From positions 24,408,001-24,472,000 of the forward strand of contig NC_079888.1 in the NCBI RefSeq assembly GCF_029227915.1: DNA of 64,000 nt, in the 5' to 3' direction. Below the pieces are notes generated by a model. It was not told the origin of the DNA and made no database searches. It worked only from the letters and a program-made list of their open reading frames with translations. This DNA is from Hydractinia symbiolongicarpus. Taxonomy: Eukaryota > Cnidaria > Hydrozoa > Anthoathecata > Hydractiniidae. The position numbers were made by a program, and so were the translations under genes. Shown here piece after piece: positions 12,281-24,735 of the stretch (the stretch's first letter is position 1; the number at the start of each line of letters is the position of its first letter).

Positions 12281-14090
12281 GAAATGAGTTTACTCCCTGG
12301 GTACTTTCTTTGTATACTTTTGACTATACGGGCCGAGTCCGGGATTTACGGGAAATGGCGGATTTTCGTTTGCCGGCGATTAAACTTCTTTTATTCAGCG
12401 TCCCATCAAATATGAAAATATTTTTGAAAACTACAAGTCTCATGCGTTTAGTGGTAAAAAAATGATATAAAAAATCATTCGGGAAATGAGTTTACTCCCT
12501 GGGTACTTTCTTTGTAAACTTTTGACTATACGGGCCAAGCCCGGGATTTACGGGAAATCGCGGGTTTTCGTTTGCCGGCGATTAAACTGCTTTTATTCAG
12601 CGTCTCATCAAAAATGAAAACATTTTTAAAAACTACAAGTCTTATGCGTTTTAGTGGTGAAATAATAATTTAAAAAATCGTTCGGGAAATGAGTTTACTC
12701 CCTGGGTACTTTCTTTGTAAACTTTTGACTATACGGGCCAAGCCCGGGATTTACGGGAAATCGCGGGTTTTCGTTTGCCGGCGATTAAACTGCTTTTATT
12801 CAGCGTCTCATCAAAAATGAAAACATTTTTAAAAACTACAAGTCTTATGCGTTTTAGTGGTGAAATAATAATTTAAAAAATCGTTCTGGAAATGCGTTTA
12901 CTCCCTGGGTACTTTCTTTGTATACTTTTGACTATACGGGCCGAGTCCGGGATTTAGGGAAATCGCAGGTTTTCGTTTGCCGGCGATTAAACTGCTTTTA
13001 TTCAGCGTCTCATCAAAAATGAAAACATTTTTGAAAACTACAAGTCTCATGCGTTTTAGTGGTGAAAAAATAATTTAAAAAATCGTTCGAGAAATGCGTT
13101 TACTCCGTGGGTACTTTCTTTGTATACTTTTGACTATACGGGCCAAGCCGGGATTTACGGGAAATCGCGGGTTTTCGTTTGCCGGCGATTAAACTTCTTT
13201 TATTCAGCGTCTCATCAAAATTGAAAACATTTTTAAAAACTACAAGTCTCATGCGTTTTAGTGGTGAAAAAGTAATTTAAAAATCGTTCGGGAAATGAGT
13301 TTACTCCCTGGGTACTTTCTTTGTATACTTTTGACTATACGGGCCGAGTCCGGGATTTACGGGAAATGGCGGATTTTCGTTTGCCGGCGATTAAACTTCT
13401 TTTATTCAGCGTCCCATCAAATATGAAAATATTTTTGAAAACTACAAGTCTCATGCGTTTAGTGGTAAAAAAATAATATAAAAAATCGTTCGGGAAATGA
13501 GTTTACTCCCTGGGTACTTTCTTTGTAAACTTTTGACTATACGGGCCAAGCCCGGGATTTACGGGAAATCGCGGGTTTTCGTTTGCCGGCGATTAAACTG
13601 CTTTTATTCAGCGTCTCATCAAAAATGAAAACATTTTTAAAAACTACAAGTCTTATGCGTTTTAGTGGTGAAATAATAATTTAAAAAATCGTTCTGGAAA
13701 TGCGTTTACTCCCTGGGTACTTTCTTTGTATACTTTTGACTATACGGGCCGAGTCCGGGATTTAGGGAAATCGCAGGTTTTCGTTTCCCGGCGATTAAAC
13801 TGCCTTTATTCAGCGTCTCATCAAAAATGAAAACATTTTTGAAAACTACAAGTCTCATGCGTTTTAGTGGTGAAAAAATAATTTAAAAAATCGTTCGGGA
13901 AATGAGTTTACTCCGTGGGTACTTTGTTTGTATACTTTTGACTATACGGGCCAAGCCGGGATTTACGGGAAATCGCGGGTTTTCGTTTGCCGGCGATTAA
14001 ACTTCTTTTATTCAGCGTCTCATCAAAAATGAAAACATTTTTAAAAACTACAAGTCTCATGCGTTTTAGTGGTGAAAAAGTAATTTAAAA
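12281..14090 (+). repeat. Four/five-monomer HOR with an extra duplicated monomer
   Basis: The order GGCGGATTTTCG, CCC/TATG subtype, TTTGTAAACTTTTGAC, GGAAATGCGTTTAC with TTTAGGGAAATCG, TCCGTGGG is seen from about 12,357 and again from about 13,368. In the first pass the TTTGTAAAC monomer occurs twice in a row (12,514 and 12,717), in the second once (13,526). Spacing is 1,011 bp for the early markers and 809 bp for the later ones, as expected for one extra monomer. Confidence 0.8.
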
Positions 14091-16320
14091 AATCGTTCGG
14101 GAAATGAGTTTACTTCCTGGGTACTTTCTTTGTATACTTTTGACTATACGGGCCAAGCCCGGGATTTACGGGAAATCGCGGTTTTTCGTTTGCCGGCGAT
14201 TAAACTTATTTTATTCAGCGTCTCATCAAAAATGAAAACATTTTTGAAAACTACAAGTCTCATGCGTTTTAGTGGTGAAAAAATATTTTAAAAAATCGTT
14301 CGGGAAATGAGTTTACTCCCTGGGTACTTTCTTTGTATACTTTTGACTATACGGGACAAGCCGGGATTTACGGGAAATCGCGGGTTTTCGTTTGCCGGCG
14401 ATTAAACTTCTTTTATTCAGCGTCTCATCAAAAATGAAAACATTTTTAAAAACTACAAGTCTCATGCTTTTTAGTGGTGAAAAAGTAATTTAAAAAATCG
14501 TTCGGGAAATGAGTTTACTTCCTGGGTACTTTCTTTGTATACTTTTGACTATACGGGCCAAGCCCGGGATTTACGGGAAATTGCGGGTTTTCGTTTGCCG
14601 GCGATTAAACTTCTTTTATTCAGCGTCTCATCAAAAATGAAAACATTTTTGAAAACTACAAGTCTCATGCGTTTTAGTGGTGAAAAAATAATTTAAAAAA
14701 TCGTTCGGGAAATGAGTTTACTCCCTGGGTACTTTCTTTGTATACTTTTGACTATACGGGCCGAGTCCGGGATTTACGGGAAATCGCGGATTTTCGTTTG
14801 CCGGCGATTAAACTTCTTTTATTCAGCGTCCCATCAAATATGAAAATATTTTTGAAAACTACAAGTCTCATGCGTTTAGTGGTAAAAAAATAATATAAAA
14901 AATCGTTCGGGAAATGAGTTTACTCCCTGGGTACTTTTTTTGTATACCTTTGACTATACGGGCCAAGCCCGGGATTTACGGGAAATCGCGGGTTTTCGTT
15001 TGCCGGCGATTAAACTTCTTTTATTCAGCGTCTCATCAAAAATGAAAACATTCTTGAAAACTACAAGTCTCATACGTTTTAGTGGTGAAATAATAATTTA
15101 AAAAATCGTTTGGGAAATGAGTTTACTCCCTGGCTACTTTCTTTGTATACTTTTGACTATACGGGCCGAGTCCAGGATTTACGGGAAATCGCAGGTTTTC
15201 GTTTGCCGGCGATTAAACTTCTTTTATTCAGCGTCTCATCAAAAATGAAAACATTTCTGAAAACTACCAGTCTCATGCGTTTTAGTGGTGAAAAAATAAT
15301 TTAAAAATTCGTTCGGAAAATGAGTTTACTCACTGGGTACTTTCCTTGTATACTTTTGACTATACGGGCCGAGACCGAGATTTACGGGAAATTGCGGGTT
15401 TTCGTTTGCCGGCGATTAAACTTCTTTTATTAAGCGTCTCATCAAAAATGAAAGCATTTTCGAAAACTACAAGTCTCATGGGCTTTAGTGATGAAATAAT
15501 AATTTAAAAAATCGTTTAGGAAATGAGTTTACTCCCTGGGTACTTTCTTTGTATACTTTTGACCATACGGGCCGAGTCCAGGATTTACGGGAAATCGCAG
15601 GTTTTCGTTTGCCGGCGATTAAACTTCTTTTATTCAGCGTCTCATCAAAAATGAAAACATTTTTAAAAACTACAAGTCTTATGCGTTTTAGTGGTGAAAA
15701 AATAATTTAAAAAATCGTTCGGGAAATGAGTTTACTCCCTGGGTACTTTCTTTGTATACTTCTGACTATACGGGCTGAGTCCGGGATTTACGAGAAATCG
15801 CAGGTTTTTGTTTGCCGGCGATTAAACTGCTTTTATTCAGCGTCTCATCAAAAATTGAAAACATTCTTGAAAACTGCGAGTCTCATGCGTTTTAGTGGTG
15901 AAATAATAATTTAAAAAATCGTTTGGGAAATGAGTTTACTCCCTGGGTACTTTCTTTGTATACTTTTGACTATGTGGGCCGAGTCCAGGATTTACGGGAA
16001 ATCGCAGGTTTTCGTTTGCCGGCGATTAAACTTCTTTTATTCAGCGTCTCATCAAAAATGAAAACATTTTTAAAAACTACAAGTCTTATGCGTTTTAGTG
16101 GTGAAAAAAGGATTTAAAAAATCGTTCTGGAAATCAGTTTACTCCCTGGGTACTTTCTTTGTATACTTTTGACTATACGGGCCGAGTCCGGGATTTACGG
16201 GAAATCGCAGGTTTTCGTTTGCCGGCGATTAAACTTCTTTTATTCAGCGTCTCATCAAAAATGAAAACATTTTTGAAAACTGCAAGTCTCATGCGTTTTA
16301 GTGGTGAAAAAATAATTTAA
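14091..16320 (+). repeat. Monomers joining two HOR types, with an internal four-monomer echo
   Basis: From 14,091 to about 15,000 the order (TTTACTTCCTGGG, CTTATTTTATTCAG, GGGACAAGCCGGG, CGCGGATTTTCG, CCC/TATG, GGTACTTTTTTTG) foreshadows the 7/8-mer family at 24.8-37.5 kb. At 15,110 a monomer with CTGGCTACTTTC begins; this state recurs at 30,720, 37,809 and 62,107. From 15,252 the ACTACCAG module of the left flank returns once more, followed by monomers like those at 5,340-5,990. Confidence 0.7.
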
Positions 16321-17949
16321 AAAATCGTTCTGGAAATGAGTTTACTCCCTGGGTACTTTCTTTGTATACTTTTGACTATACGGGCCGAGTCCGGAATTTC
16401 CGGGAAATCGCAGGTTTTCGTTTGCCGACGATTAAACTGCTTTTATTCAGTGTCTCATCAAAAATGAAAACATTCTTGAAAACTACAAGTCTCATGCGTT
16501 TTAGTGGTGAAATAATAATTTAAAAAATCGTTTGGGAAATGAGTTTACTCCCTGGGTACTTTCTTTGTATACTTTTGACTATACGAGCCGAGTCCAGGAT
16601 TTACGGGAAATCGCAGGTTTTCGTTTACCGGCGATTAAACTTCTTTTTTTCAGCGTCTCATCAAAAATGAAAACATTTTTAAAAACTACAAATCTCATGC
16701 GTTTTAGTGGTGAAAAATAATTTAAAAAATCGTTCGGGAAATGAGTTTACTCCCTGGGTACTTTGTTTGTATACTTTTGACTATACGGGCCAAGCCCGGG
16801 ATTTACGAGAAATCGCGGGTTTTCGTTTGCCGGCGATTAAATTTCTTTTATTCAGTGTCTCATCAAAAATGAAAACATTTTTAAAAACTACAAGTCTTAT
16901 GCGTTTTAGTGGTGAAAAAATAATTTAAAAAATCGTTCTGGAAATGAGTTTACTCCCTGGGTACTTTCTTTGTATACATTCGACTATACGGGCCGAGTCC
17001 GGGATTTAGGGAAATCGCAGGTTTTCGTTTGCCGGCGAGTAAACTGCTTTTATTCAGCGTCTCATCAAAAATGAAAACATTTTCAAAAACTACAAGTCTT
17101 ATGCGTTTTAGTGGTGAAAAAATAATTTAAAAAATCGTTCTGGAAATGAGTTTACTCACAGGGTACTTTCTTTGTATACATTCGACTATACGTGCCAAGC
17201 CCGGGATTTTCGGAAAATCGCGGGTTTTCGTTTGCCGGCGATTAAACTGCTTTTATTCAGCGTCTCATGAAAAATGAAAACATTCTTGAAAACTACAAGT
17301 CTCATGCGTTTTAGTGGTGAAATAATAATTTAAAAAATTCCTTTGGGAAATGAGTTTACTCCCTGGGTACTTTCTTTCTATGCTTTTGACTATACGAGCC
17401 GAGTGCAGGATTTTCGGGAAATCGCAGGTTTTCGTTTGCCGGCGATTAAACTTCTTTTATTCAGCGTCTCATCAAAAATGAAAACATTTTTAAAAACTAC
17501 AAGTTTCATGGGCTTTAGTGGTGAAATAATAATTTAAAAAATCGTTTGGGAAATGAGTTTACTCCCTGGGTACTTTCTTTGTATACTTTTGACTCTACGG
17601 GCCGAGTCCAGGATTTACTGGAAATCGCAGGTTTTCGTTTGCCGGCGATTAAACTTCTTTTATTCAGCGTCTCATCAAAAATGAAAACATTTTTAAAAAC
17701 TACAAGTCTCATGGGCTTTAGTGGTGAAATAATAATTTAAAAAATCGTTTGGGAAATGAGTTTACTCCCTGGGTACTTTCTTTGTATACTTTTGACTATA
17801 CGGGCCGAGTCCAGGATTTACGGGAAATCGCAGGTTTTCGTTTGCCGGCAATTAAACTCCTTTTATTCAGCGTCTCATCAAAAATGAAAACATTTTTAAA
17901 AACTACAAGTCTTATGCGTTTTAGTGGTGAAAAAATAATTTAAAAAATC
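16321..17949 (+). repeat. TTTCCGGG to CTTTCTATG block, eight monomers
   Basis: The order is TTTCCGGG/GCCGACGATT (about 16,395-16,430), TTTGGG junctions, a GGTGAAAAATAATTT monomer one A shorter (about 16,709), AGTGTCTCATC, CATTCGAC, CGTGCC with TTTTCGGAAAATCG, then the CTTTCTATGCTTTT monomer and GGGCTTTAG monomers. Versions of this order recur at about 31,060-31,910, 38,140-39,410 and 43,390-44,870, and a partial one at 58,020-59,040. It is a second long-range HOR family. Confidence 0.8.
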
Positions 17950-20900
17950 GTTCTGGAAATGAGTTTACTCCCTGGGTACTTTTTTTGTATACTTTTGACT
18001 ATACGGGCCGAGTCCAGGATTTACGGGAAATTGCAGGTTTTCGTTTGCCGGCGATTAAACTTCTTTTATTCAGCGTCTCATCAAAAATGAAAACATTTTT
18101 AAAAACTACAAGTCTTATGCGTTTTAGTGGTGAAAAAATAATTTAAAAAATCGTTCTGGAAATGAGTTTACTCCCTGGGTACTTTCTTTGTATACTTTTG
18201 ACTATACGGGCCGAGTCCAGGATTTACGGGAAATCGCAGGTTTTCGTTTGCCGGCGATTAAACTTCTTTTATTCAGCGTCTCATCAAAAATGAAAACATT
18301 TTTAAAAACTACAAGTCTCATGCGTTTTAGTGGTGAAATAATAATTTAAAAAATTGTTCTGGAAATGTGTTTACTCCCTGGGTACTTTCTTTGTATACTT
18401 TTGACTATACAGGCCGAGTCCGGGATTTAGGGAAATCGCAGGTTTTCGTTTGCCGGCGATTAAACTGCCTTTTTCAGCGTCTCATCAAAAATGAAAACAT
18501 TTTTGAAAACTACAAGTCTCATGCGTTTTAGTGGTGAAAAAATAATTTAAAAAATCGTTCGGGAAATGAGTTTACTCCCTGGGTACTTTCTTTGTAAACT
18601 TTTGACTATACGGGCCAAGCCCGGGATTTACGGGAAATCGCGGGTTTTCGTTTGCCGGCGATTAAACTGCTTTTATTCAGCGCCTCATCAAAAATGAAAA
18701 CATTTTTAAAAACTACAAGTCTTATGCGTTTTAGTGGTGAAATAATAATTTAAAAAATCGTTCTGGAAATGCGTTTACTCCCTGGGTACTTTCTTTGTAT
18801 ACTTTTGACTATACGGGCCGAGTCCGGGATTTAGGGAAATCGCAGGTTTTCGTTTGCCGGCGATTAAACTTCTTTTATTAAGCGTCTCATCAAAAATGAA
18901 AACATTTTTGAAAACTACAAGTCTCATGCGTTTTAGTGGTGAAATAATAATTTAAAAAATTGTTCTGGAAATGTGTTTACTCCCTGGGTACTTTCTTTGT
19001 ATACTTTTGACTATACAGGCCGAGTCCGGGATTTAGGGAAATCGCAGGTTTTCGTTTGCCGGCGATTAAACTGCCTTTTTCAGCGTCTCATCAAAAATGA
19101 AAACATTTTTGAAAACTACAAGTCTCATGCGTTTTAGTGGTGAAAAAATAATTTAAAAAATCGTTCGGGAAATGAGTTTACTCCCTGGGTACTTTCTTTG
19201 TAAACTTTTGACTATACGGGCCAAGCCCGGGATTTACGGGAAATCGCGGGTTTTCGTTTGCCGGCGATTAAACTGCTTTTATTCAGCGCCTCATCAAAAA
19301 TGAAAACATTTTTAAAAACTACAAGTCTTATGCGTTTTAGTGGTGAAATAATAATTTAAAAAATCGTTCTGGAAATGCGTTTACTCCCTGGGTACTTTCT
19401 TTGTATACTTTTGACTATACGGGCCGAGTCCGGGATTTAGGGAAATCGCAGGTTTTCGTTTGCCGGCGATTAAACTTCTTTTATTCAGCGTCTCATCAAA
19501 AATGAAAACATTTTTAAAAACTACAAGTCTTATGCGTTTTAGTGGTGAAAAAATAATTTAAAAAATCGTTCTGGAAATGAGTTTACTCCCTGGGTACTTT
19601 CTTTGTATACTTTTGACTATACGGGCCGAGTCCAGGATTTACGGGAAATCGCAGGTTTTCGTTTGCCGGCGATTAAACTTCTTTTATTCAGCGTCTCATC
19701 AAAAATGAAAACATTTTTAAAAACTACAAGTCTCATGCGTTTTAGTGGTGAAATAATAATTTAAAAAATTGTTCTGGAAATGCGTTTACTCCCTGGGTAC
19801 TTTCTTTGTATACTTTTGACTATACAGGCCGAGTCCGGGATTTAGGGAAATCGCAGGTTTTCGTTTGCCGGCGATTAAACTTCTTTTATTAAGCGTCTCA
19901 TCAAAAATGAAAACATTTTTGAAAACTACAAGTCTCATGCGTTTTAGTGGTGAAATAATAATTTAAAAAATTGTTCTGGAAATGTGTTTACTCCCTGGGT
20001 ACTTTCTTTGTATACTTTTGACTATACAGGCCGAGTCCGGGATTTACGGGAAATCGCGGGTTTTCGTTTGCCGGCGATTAAACTGCTTTTATTCAGCGTC
20101 TCATCAAAAATGAAAACATTTTTGAAAACTACAAGTCTCATGCGTTTTAGTGGTGAAAAAATAATTTAAAAAATCGTTCTGGAAATGAGTTTACTCCCTG
20201 GGTACTTTTTTTGTATACTTTTGACTATACGGGCCGAGTCCAGGATTTACGGGAAATTGCAGGTTTTCGTTTGCCGGCGATTAAACTTCTTTTATTCAGC
20301 GTCTCATCAAAAATGAAAACATTTTTAAAAACTACAAGTCTTATGCGTTTTAGTGGTGAAAAAATAATTTAAAAAATCGTTCTGGAAATGAGTTTACTCC
20401 CTGGGTACTTTCTTTGTATACTTTTGACTATACGGGCCGAGTCCAGGATTTACGGGAAATCGCAGGTTTTCGTTTGCCGGCGATTAAACTTCTTTTATTC
20501 AGCGTCTCATCAAAAATGAAAACATTTTTAAAAACTACAAGTCTCATGCGTTTTAGTGGTGAAATAATAATTTAAAAAATTGTTCTGGAAATGTGTTTAC
20601 TCCCTGGGTACTTTCTTTGTATACTTTTGACTATACAGGCCGAGTCCGGGATTTAGGGAAATCGCAGGTTTTCGTTTGCCGGCGATTAAACTGCCTTTTT
20701 CAGCGTCTCATCAAAAATGAAAACATTTTTGAAAACTACAAGTCTCATGCGTTTTAGTGGTGAAAAAATAATTTAAAAAATCGTTCGGGAAATGAGTTTA
20801 CTCCCTGGGTACTTTCTTTGTAAACTTTTGACTATACGGGCCAAGCCCGGGATTTACGGGAAATCGCGGGTTTTCGTTTGCCGGCGATTAAACTGCTTTT

Positions 20901-22401
20901 ATTCAGCGCCTCATCAAAAATGAAAACATTTTTAAAAACTACAAGTCTTATGCGTTTTAGTGGTGAAATAATAATTTAAAAAATCGTTCTGGAAATGCGT
21001 TTACTCCCTGGGTACTTTCTTTGTATACTTTTGACTATACGGGCCGAGTCCGGGATTTAGGGAAATCGCAGGTTTTCGTTTGCCGGCGATTAAACTTCTT
21101 TTATTAAGCGTCTCATCAAAAATGAAAACATTTTTGAAAACTACAAGTCTCATGCGTTTTAGTGGTGAAATAATAATTTAAAAAATTGTTCTGGAAATGT
21201 GTTTACTCCCTGGGTACTTTCTTTGTATACTTTTGACTATACAGGCCGAGTCCGGGATTTAGGGAAATCGCAGGTTTTCGTTTGCCGGCGATTAAACTGC
21301 CTTTTTCAGCGTCTCATCAAAAATGAAAACATTTTTGAAAACTACAAGTCTCATGCGTTTTAGTGGTGAAAAAATAATTTAAAAAATCGTTCGGGAAATG
21401 AGTTTACTCCCTGGGTACTTTCTTTGTAAACTTTTGACTATACGGGCCAAGCCCGGGATTTACGGGAAATCGCGGGTTTTCGTTTGCCGGCGATTAAACT
21501 GCTTTTATTCAGCGCCTCATCAAAAATGAAAACATTTTTAAAAACTACAAGTCTTATGCGTTTTAGTGGTGAAATAATAATTTAAAAAATCGTTCTGGAA
21601 ATGCGTTTACTCCCTGGGTACTTTCTTTGTATACTTTTGACTATACGGGCCGAGTCCGGGATTTAGGGAAATCGCAGGTTTTCGTTTGCCGGCGATTAAA
21701 CTTCTTTTATTCAGCGTCTCATCAAAAATGAAAACATTTTTAAAAACTACAAGTCTTATGCGTTTTAGTGGTGAAAAAATAATTTAAAAAATCGTTCTGG
21801 AAATGAGTTTACTCCCTGGGTACTTTCTTTGTATACTTTTGACTATACGGGCCGAGTCCAGGATTTACGGGAAATCGCAGGTTTTCGTTTGCCGGCGATT
21901 AAACTTCTTTTATTCAGCGTCTCATCAAAAATGAAAACATTTTTAAAAACTACAAGTCTCATGCGTTTTAGTGGTGAAATAATAATTTAAAAAATTGTTC
22001 TGGAAATGCGTTTACTCCCTGGGTACTTTCTTTGTATACTTTTGACTATACAGGCCGAGTCCGGGATTTAGGGAAATCGCAGGTTTTCGTTTGCCGGCGA
22101 TTAAACTTCTTTTATTAAGCGTCTCATCAAAAATGAAAACATTTTTGAAAACTACAAGTCTCATGCGTTTTAGTGGTGAAATAATAATTTAAAAAATTGT
22201 TCTGGAAATGTGTTTACTCCCTGGGTACTTTCTTTGTATACTTTTGACTATACAGGCCGAGTCCGGGATTTACGGGAAATCGCGGGTTTTCGTTTGCCGG
22301 CGATTAAACTGCTTTTATTCAGCGTCTCATCAAAAATGAAAACATTTTTGAAAACTACAAGTCTCATGCGTTTTAGTGGTGAAAAAATAATTTAAAAAAT
22401 C
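17950..22401 (+). repeat. 2,226-bp eleven-monomer tandem duplication (2 copies)
   Basis: Copy 1 is about 17,950-20,175 and copy 2 about 20,176-22,401. Markers repeat at exactly 2,226 bp, for example CTGCCTTTTTCAGCG at 18,465 and 20,691, then 19,071 and 21,297, and CTTCTTTTATTAAGCG at about 18,866 and 21,092. Every position I spot-checked was identical, so the duplication is very recent or an assembly duplication. Inside each copy a three-monomer unit (GGAAATGTG, GTAAAC, GGAAATGCG) is itself repeated at 606 bp, slightly under 609 because of the TTTAGGG and CTTTTTCAG 1-bp deletions. Confidence 0.9.
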
Positions 22402-24735
22402 GTTCGGGAAATGAGTTTACTCCCTGGGTACTTTCTTTGTAAACTTTTGACTATACGGGCCAAGCCCGGGATTTACGGGAAATCGCGGGTTTTCGTTTGC
22501 CGGCGATTAAACTGCTTTTATTCAGCGCCTCATCAAAAATGAAAACATTTTTAAAAACTACAAGTCTTATGCGTTTTAGTGGTGAAATAATAATTTAAAA
22601 AATCGTTCTGGAAATGCGTTTACTCCCTGGGTACTTTCTTTGTATACTTTTGACTATACGGGCCGAGTCCGGGATTTAGGGAAATCGCAGGTTTTCGTTT
22701 GCCGGCGATTAAACTGCTTTCATTCAGCGTCTCATCAAAAATGAAAACATTTTTGAAAACTACAAGTCTCATGCGTTTTAGTGGGGAAAAAATAATTTAA
22801 AAAATCGTTCGGGAAATTAGTTTACTCCGTGGGTACTTTCTTTGTATACTTTTGACTATACGGGCCAAGCCGGGATTTACGGGAAATCGCGGGTTTTCGT
22901 TTGCCGGCGATTAAACTTCTTTTATTCAGCGTCTCATCAAAAATGAAAACATTTTTAAAAACTACAAGTCTCATGCGTTTTAGTGGTGAAAAAGTAATTT
23001 AAAAAATCGTTCGGGAAATGAGTTTACTCCCTGGGTACTTTCATTGTATACTTTTGACTATACGGGCCGAGTCCGGGATTTACGGGAAATGGCGGATTTT
23101 CGTTTGCCGGCGATTAAACTTCTTTTATTCAGCGTCCCATCAAATATGAAAATATTTTTGAAAACTACAAGTCTCATGCGTTTAGTGGTAAAAAAATAAT
23201 ATAAAAAATCGTTCGGGAAATGAGTTTACTCCCTGGGTACTTTCTTTGTAAACTTTTGACTATACGGGCCAAGCCCGGGATTTACGGGAAATCGCGGGTT
23301 TTCGTTTGCCGTCGATTAAACTGCTTTTATTCAGCGTCTCATCAAAAATGAAAACATTTTTAAAAACTACAAGTCTTATGCGTTTTAGTGGTGAAATAAT
23401 AATTTAAAAAATCGTTCTGGAAATGCGTTTACTCCCTGGGTACTTTCTTTGTATACTTTTGACTATACGGGCCGAGTCCGGGATTTAGGGAAATCGCAGG
23501 TTTTCGTTTGCCGGCGATTAAACTGCCTTTTTCAGCGTCTCATCAAAAATGAAAACATTTTTGAAAACTACAAGTCTCATGCGTTTTAGTGGTGAAAAAA
23601 TAATTTAAAAAATCGTTCGGGAAATGAGTTTACTCCCTGGGTACTTTCTTTGTAAACTTTTGACTATACGGGCCAAGCCCGGGATTTACGGGAAATCGCG
23701 GGTTTTCGTTTGCCGGCGATTAAACTGCTTTTATTCAGCGCCTCATCAAAAATGAAAACATTTTTAAAAACTACAAGTCTTATGCGTTTTAGTGGTGAAA
23801 TAATAATTTAAAAAATCGTTCTGGAAATGCTTTTACTCCCTGGGTACTTTCTTTGTATACTTTTGACTATACGGGCCGAGTCCGGGATTTAGGGAAATCG
23901 CAGGTTTTCGTTTGCCGGCGATTAAACTGCTTTCATTCAGCGTCTCATCAAAAATGAAAACATTTTTGAAAACTACAAGTCTCATGCGTTTTAGTGGTGA
24001 AAAAATAATTTAAAAAATCGTTCGGGAAATGAGTTTACTCCGTGGGTACTTTCTTTGTATACTTTTGACTATACGGGCCAAGCCGGGATTTACGGGAAAT
24101 CGCGGGTTTTCGTTTGCCGGCGATTAAACTTCTTTTATTCAGCGTCTCATCAAAAATGAAAACATTTTTAAAAACTACAAGTCTCATGCGTTTTAGTGGT
24201 GAAAAAGTAATTTAAAAAATCGTTCGGGAAATGAGTTTACTCCCTGGGTACTTTCATTGTATACTTTTGACTATACGGGCCGAGTCCGGGATTTACGGGA
24301 AATGGCGGATTTTCGTTTGCCGGCGATTAAACTTCTTTTATTCAGCGTCCCATCAAATATTAAAATATTTTTGAAAACTACAAGTCTTATGCGTTTAGTG
24401 GTAAAAAAATAATATAAAAAATCGTTCGGGAAATGAGTTTACTCCCTGGGTACTTTCTTTGTAAACTTTTGACTATACGGGCCAAGCCCGGGATTTACGG
24501 GAAATCGCGGGTTTTCGTTTGCCGGCAATTAAACTGCTTTTATTCAGCGTCTCATCAAAAATGAAAACATTTTTAAAAACTACAAGTCTTATGCGTTTTA
24601 GTGGTGAAATAATAATTTAAAAAATCGTTCTGGAAATGCGTTTACTCCCTGGGTACTTTCTTTGTATACTTTTGACTATACGGGCCGAGTCCGGGATTTA
24701 GGGAAATCGCAGGTTTTCGTTTGCCGGCGATTAAA
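22325..24735 (+). repeat. 1,213-bp six-monomer tandem duplication
   Basis: Copies at about 22,325-23,537 and 23,538-24,735 share TTTGTAAAC, CAGCGCCTCATC, CTGCTTTCATTCAG, TCCGTGGG, GGTACTTTCATTGTATAC (23,037 and 24,250), GGCGGATTTTCG and the CCC/TATG subtype. Differences seen include GGGGAAAAAAT versus GGTGAAAAAAT, GGAAATTAG versus GGAAATGAG, and CAAATATTAAAATA in copy 2, which damages the dyad of that monomer. Confidence 0.85.
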
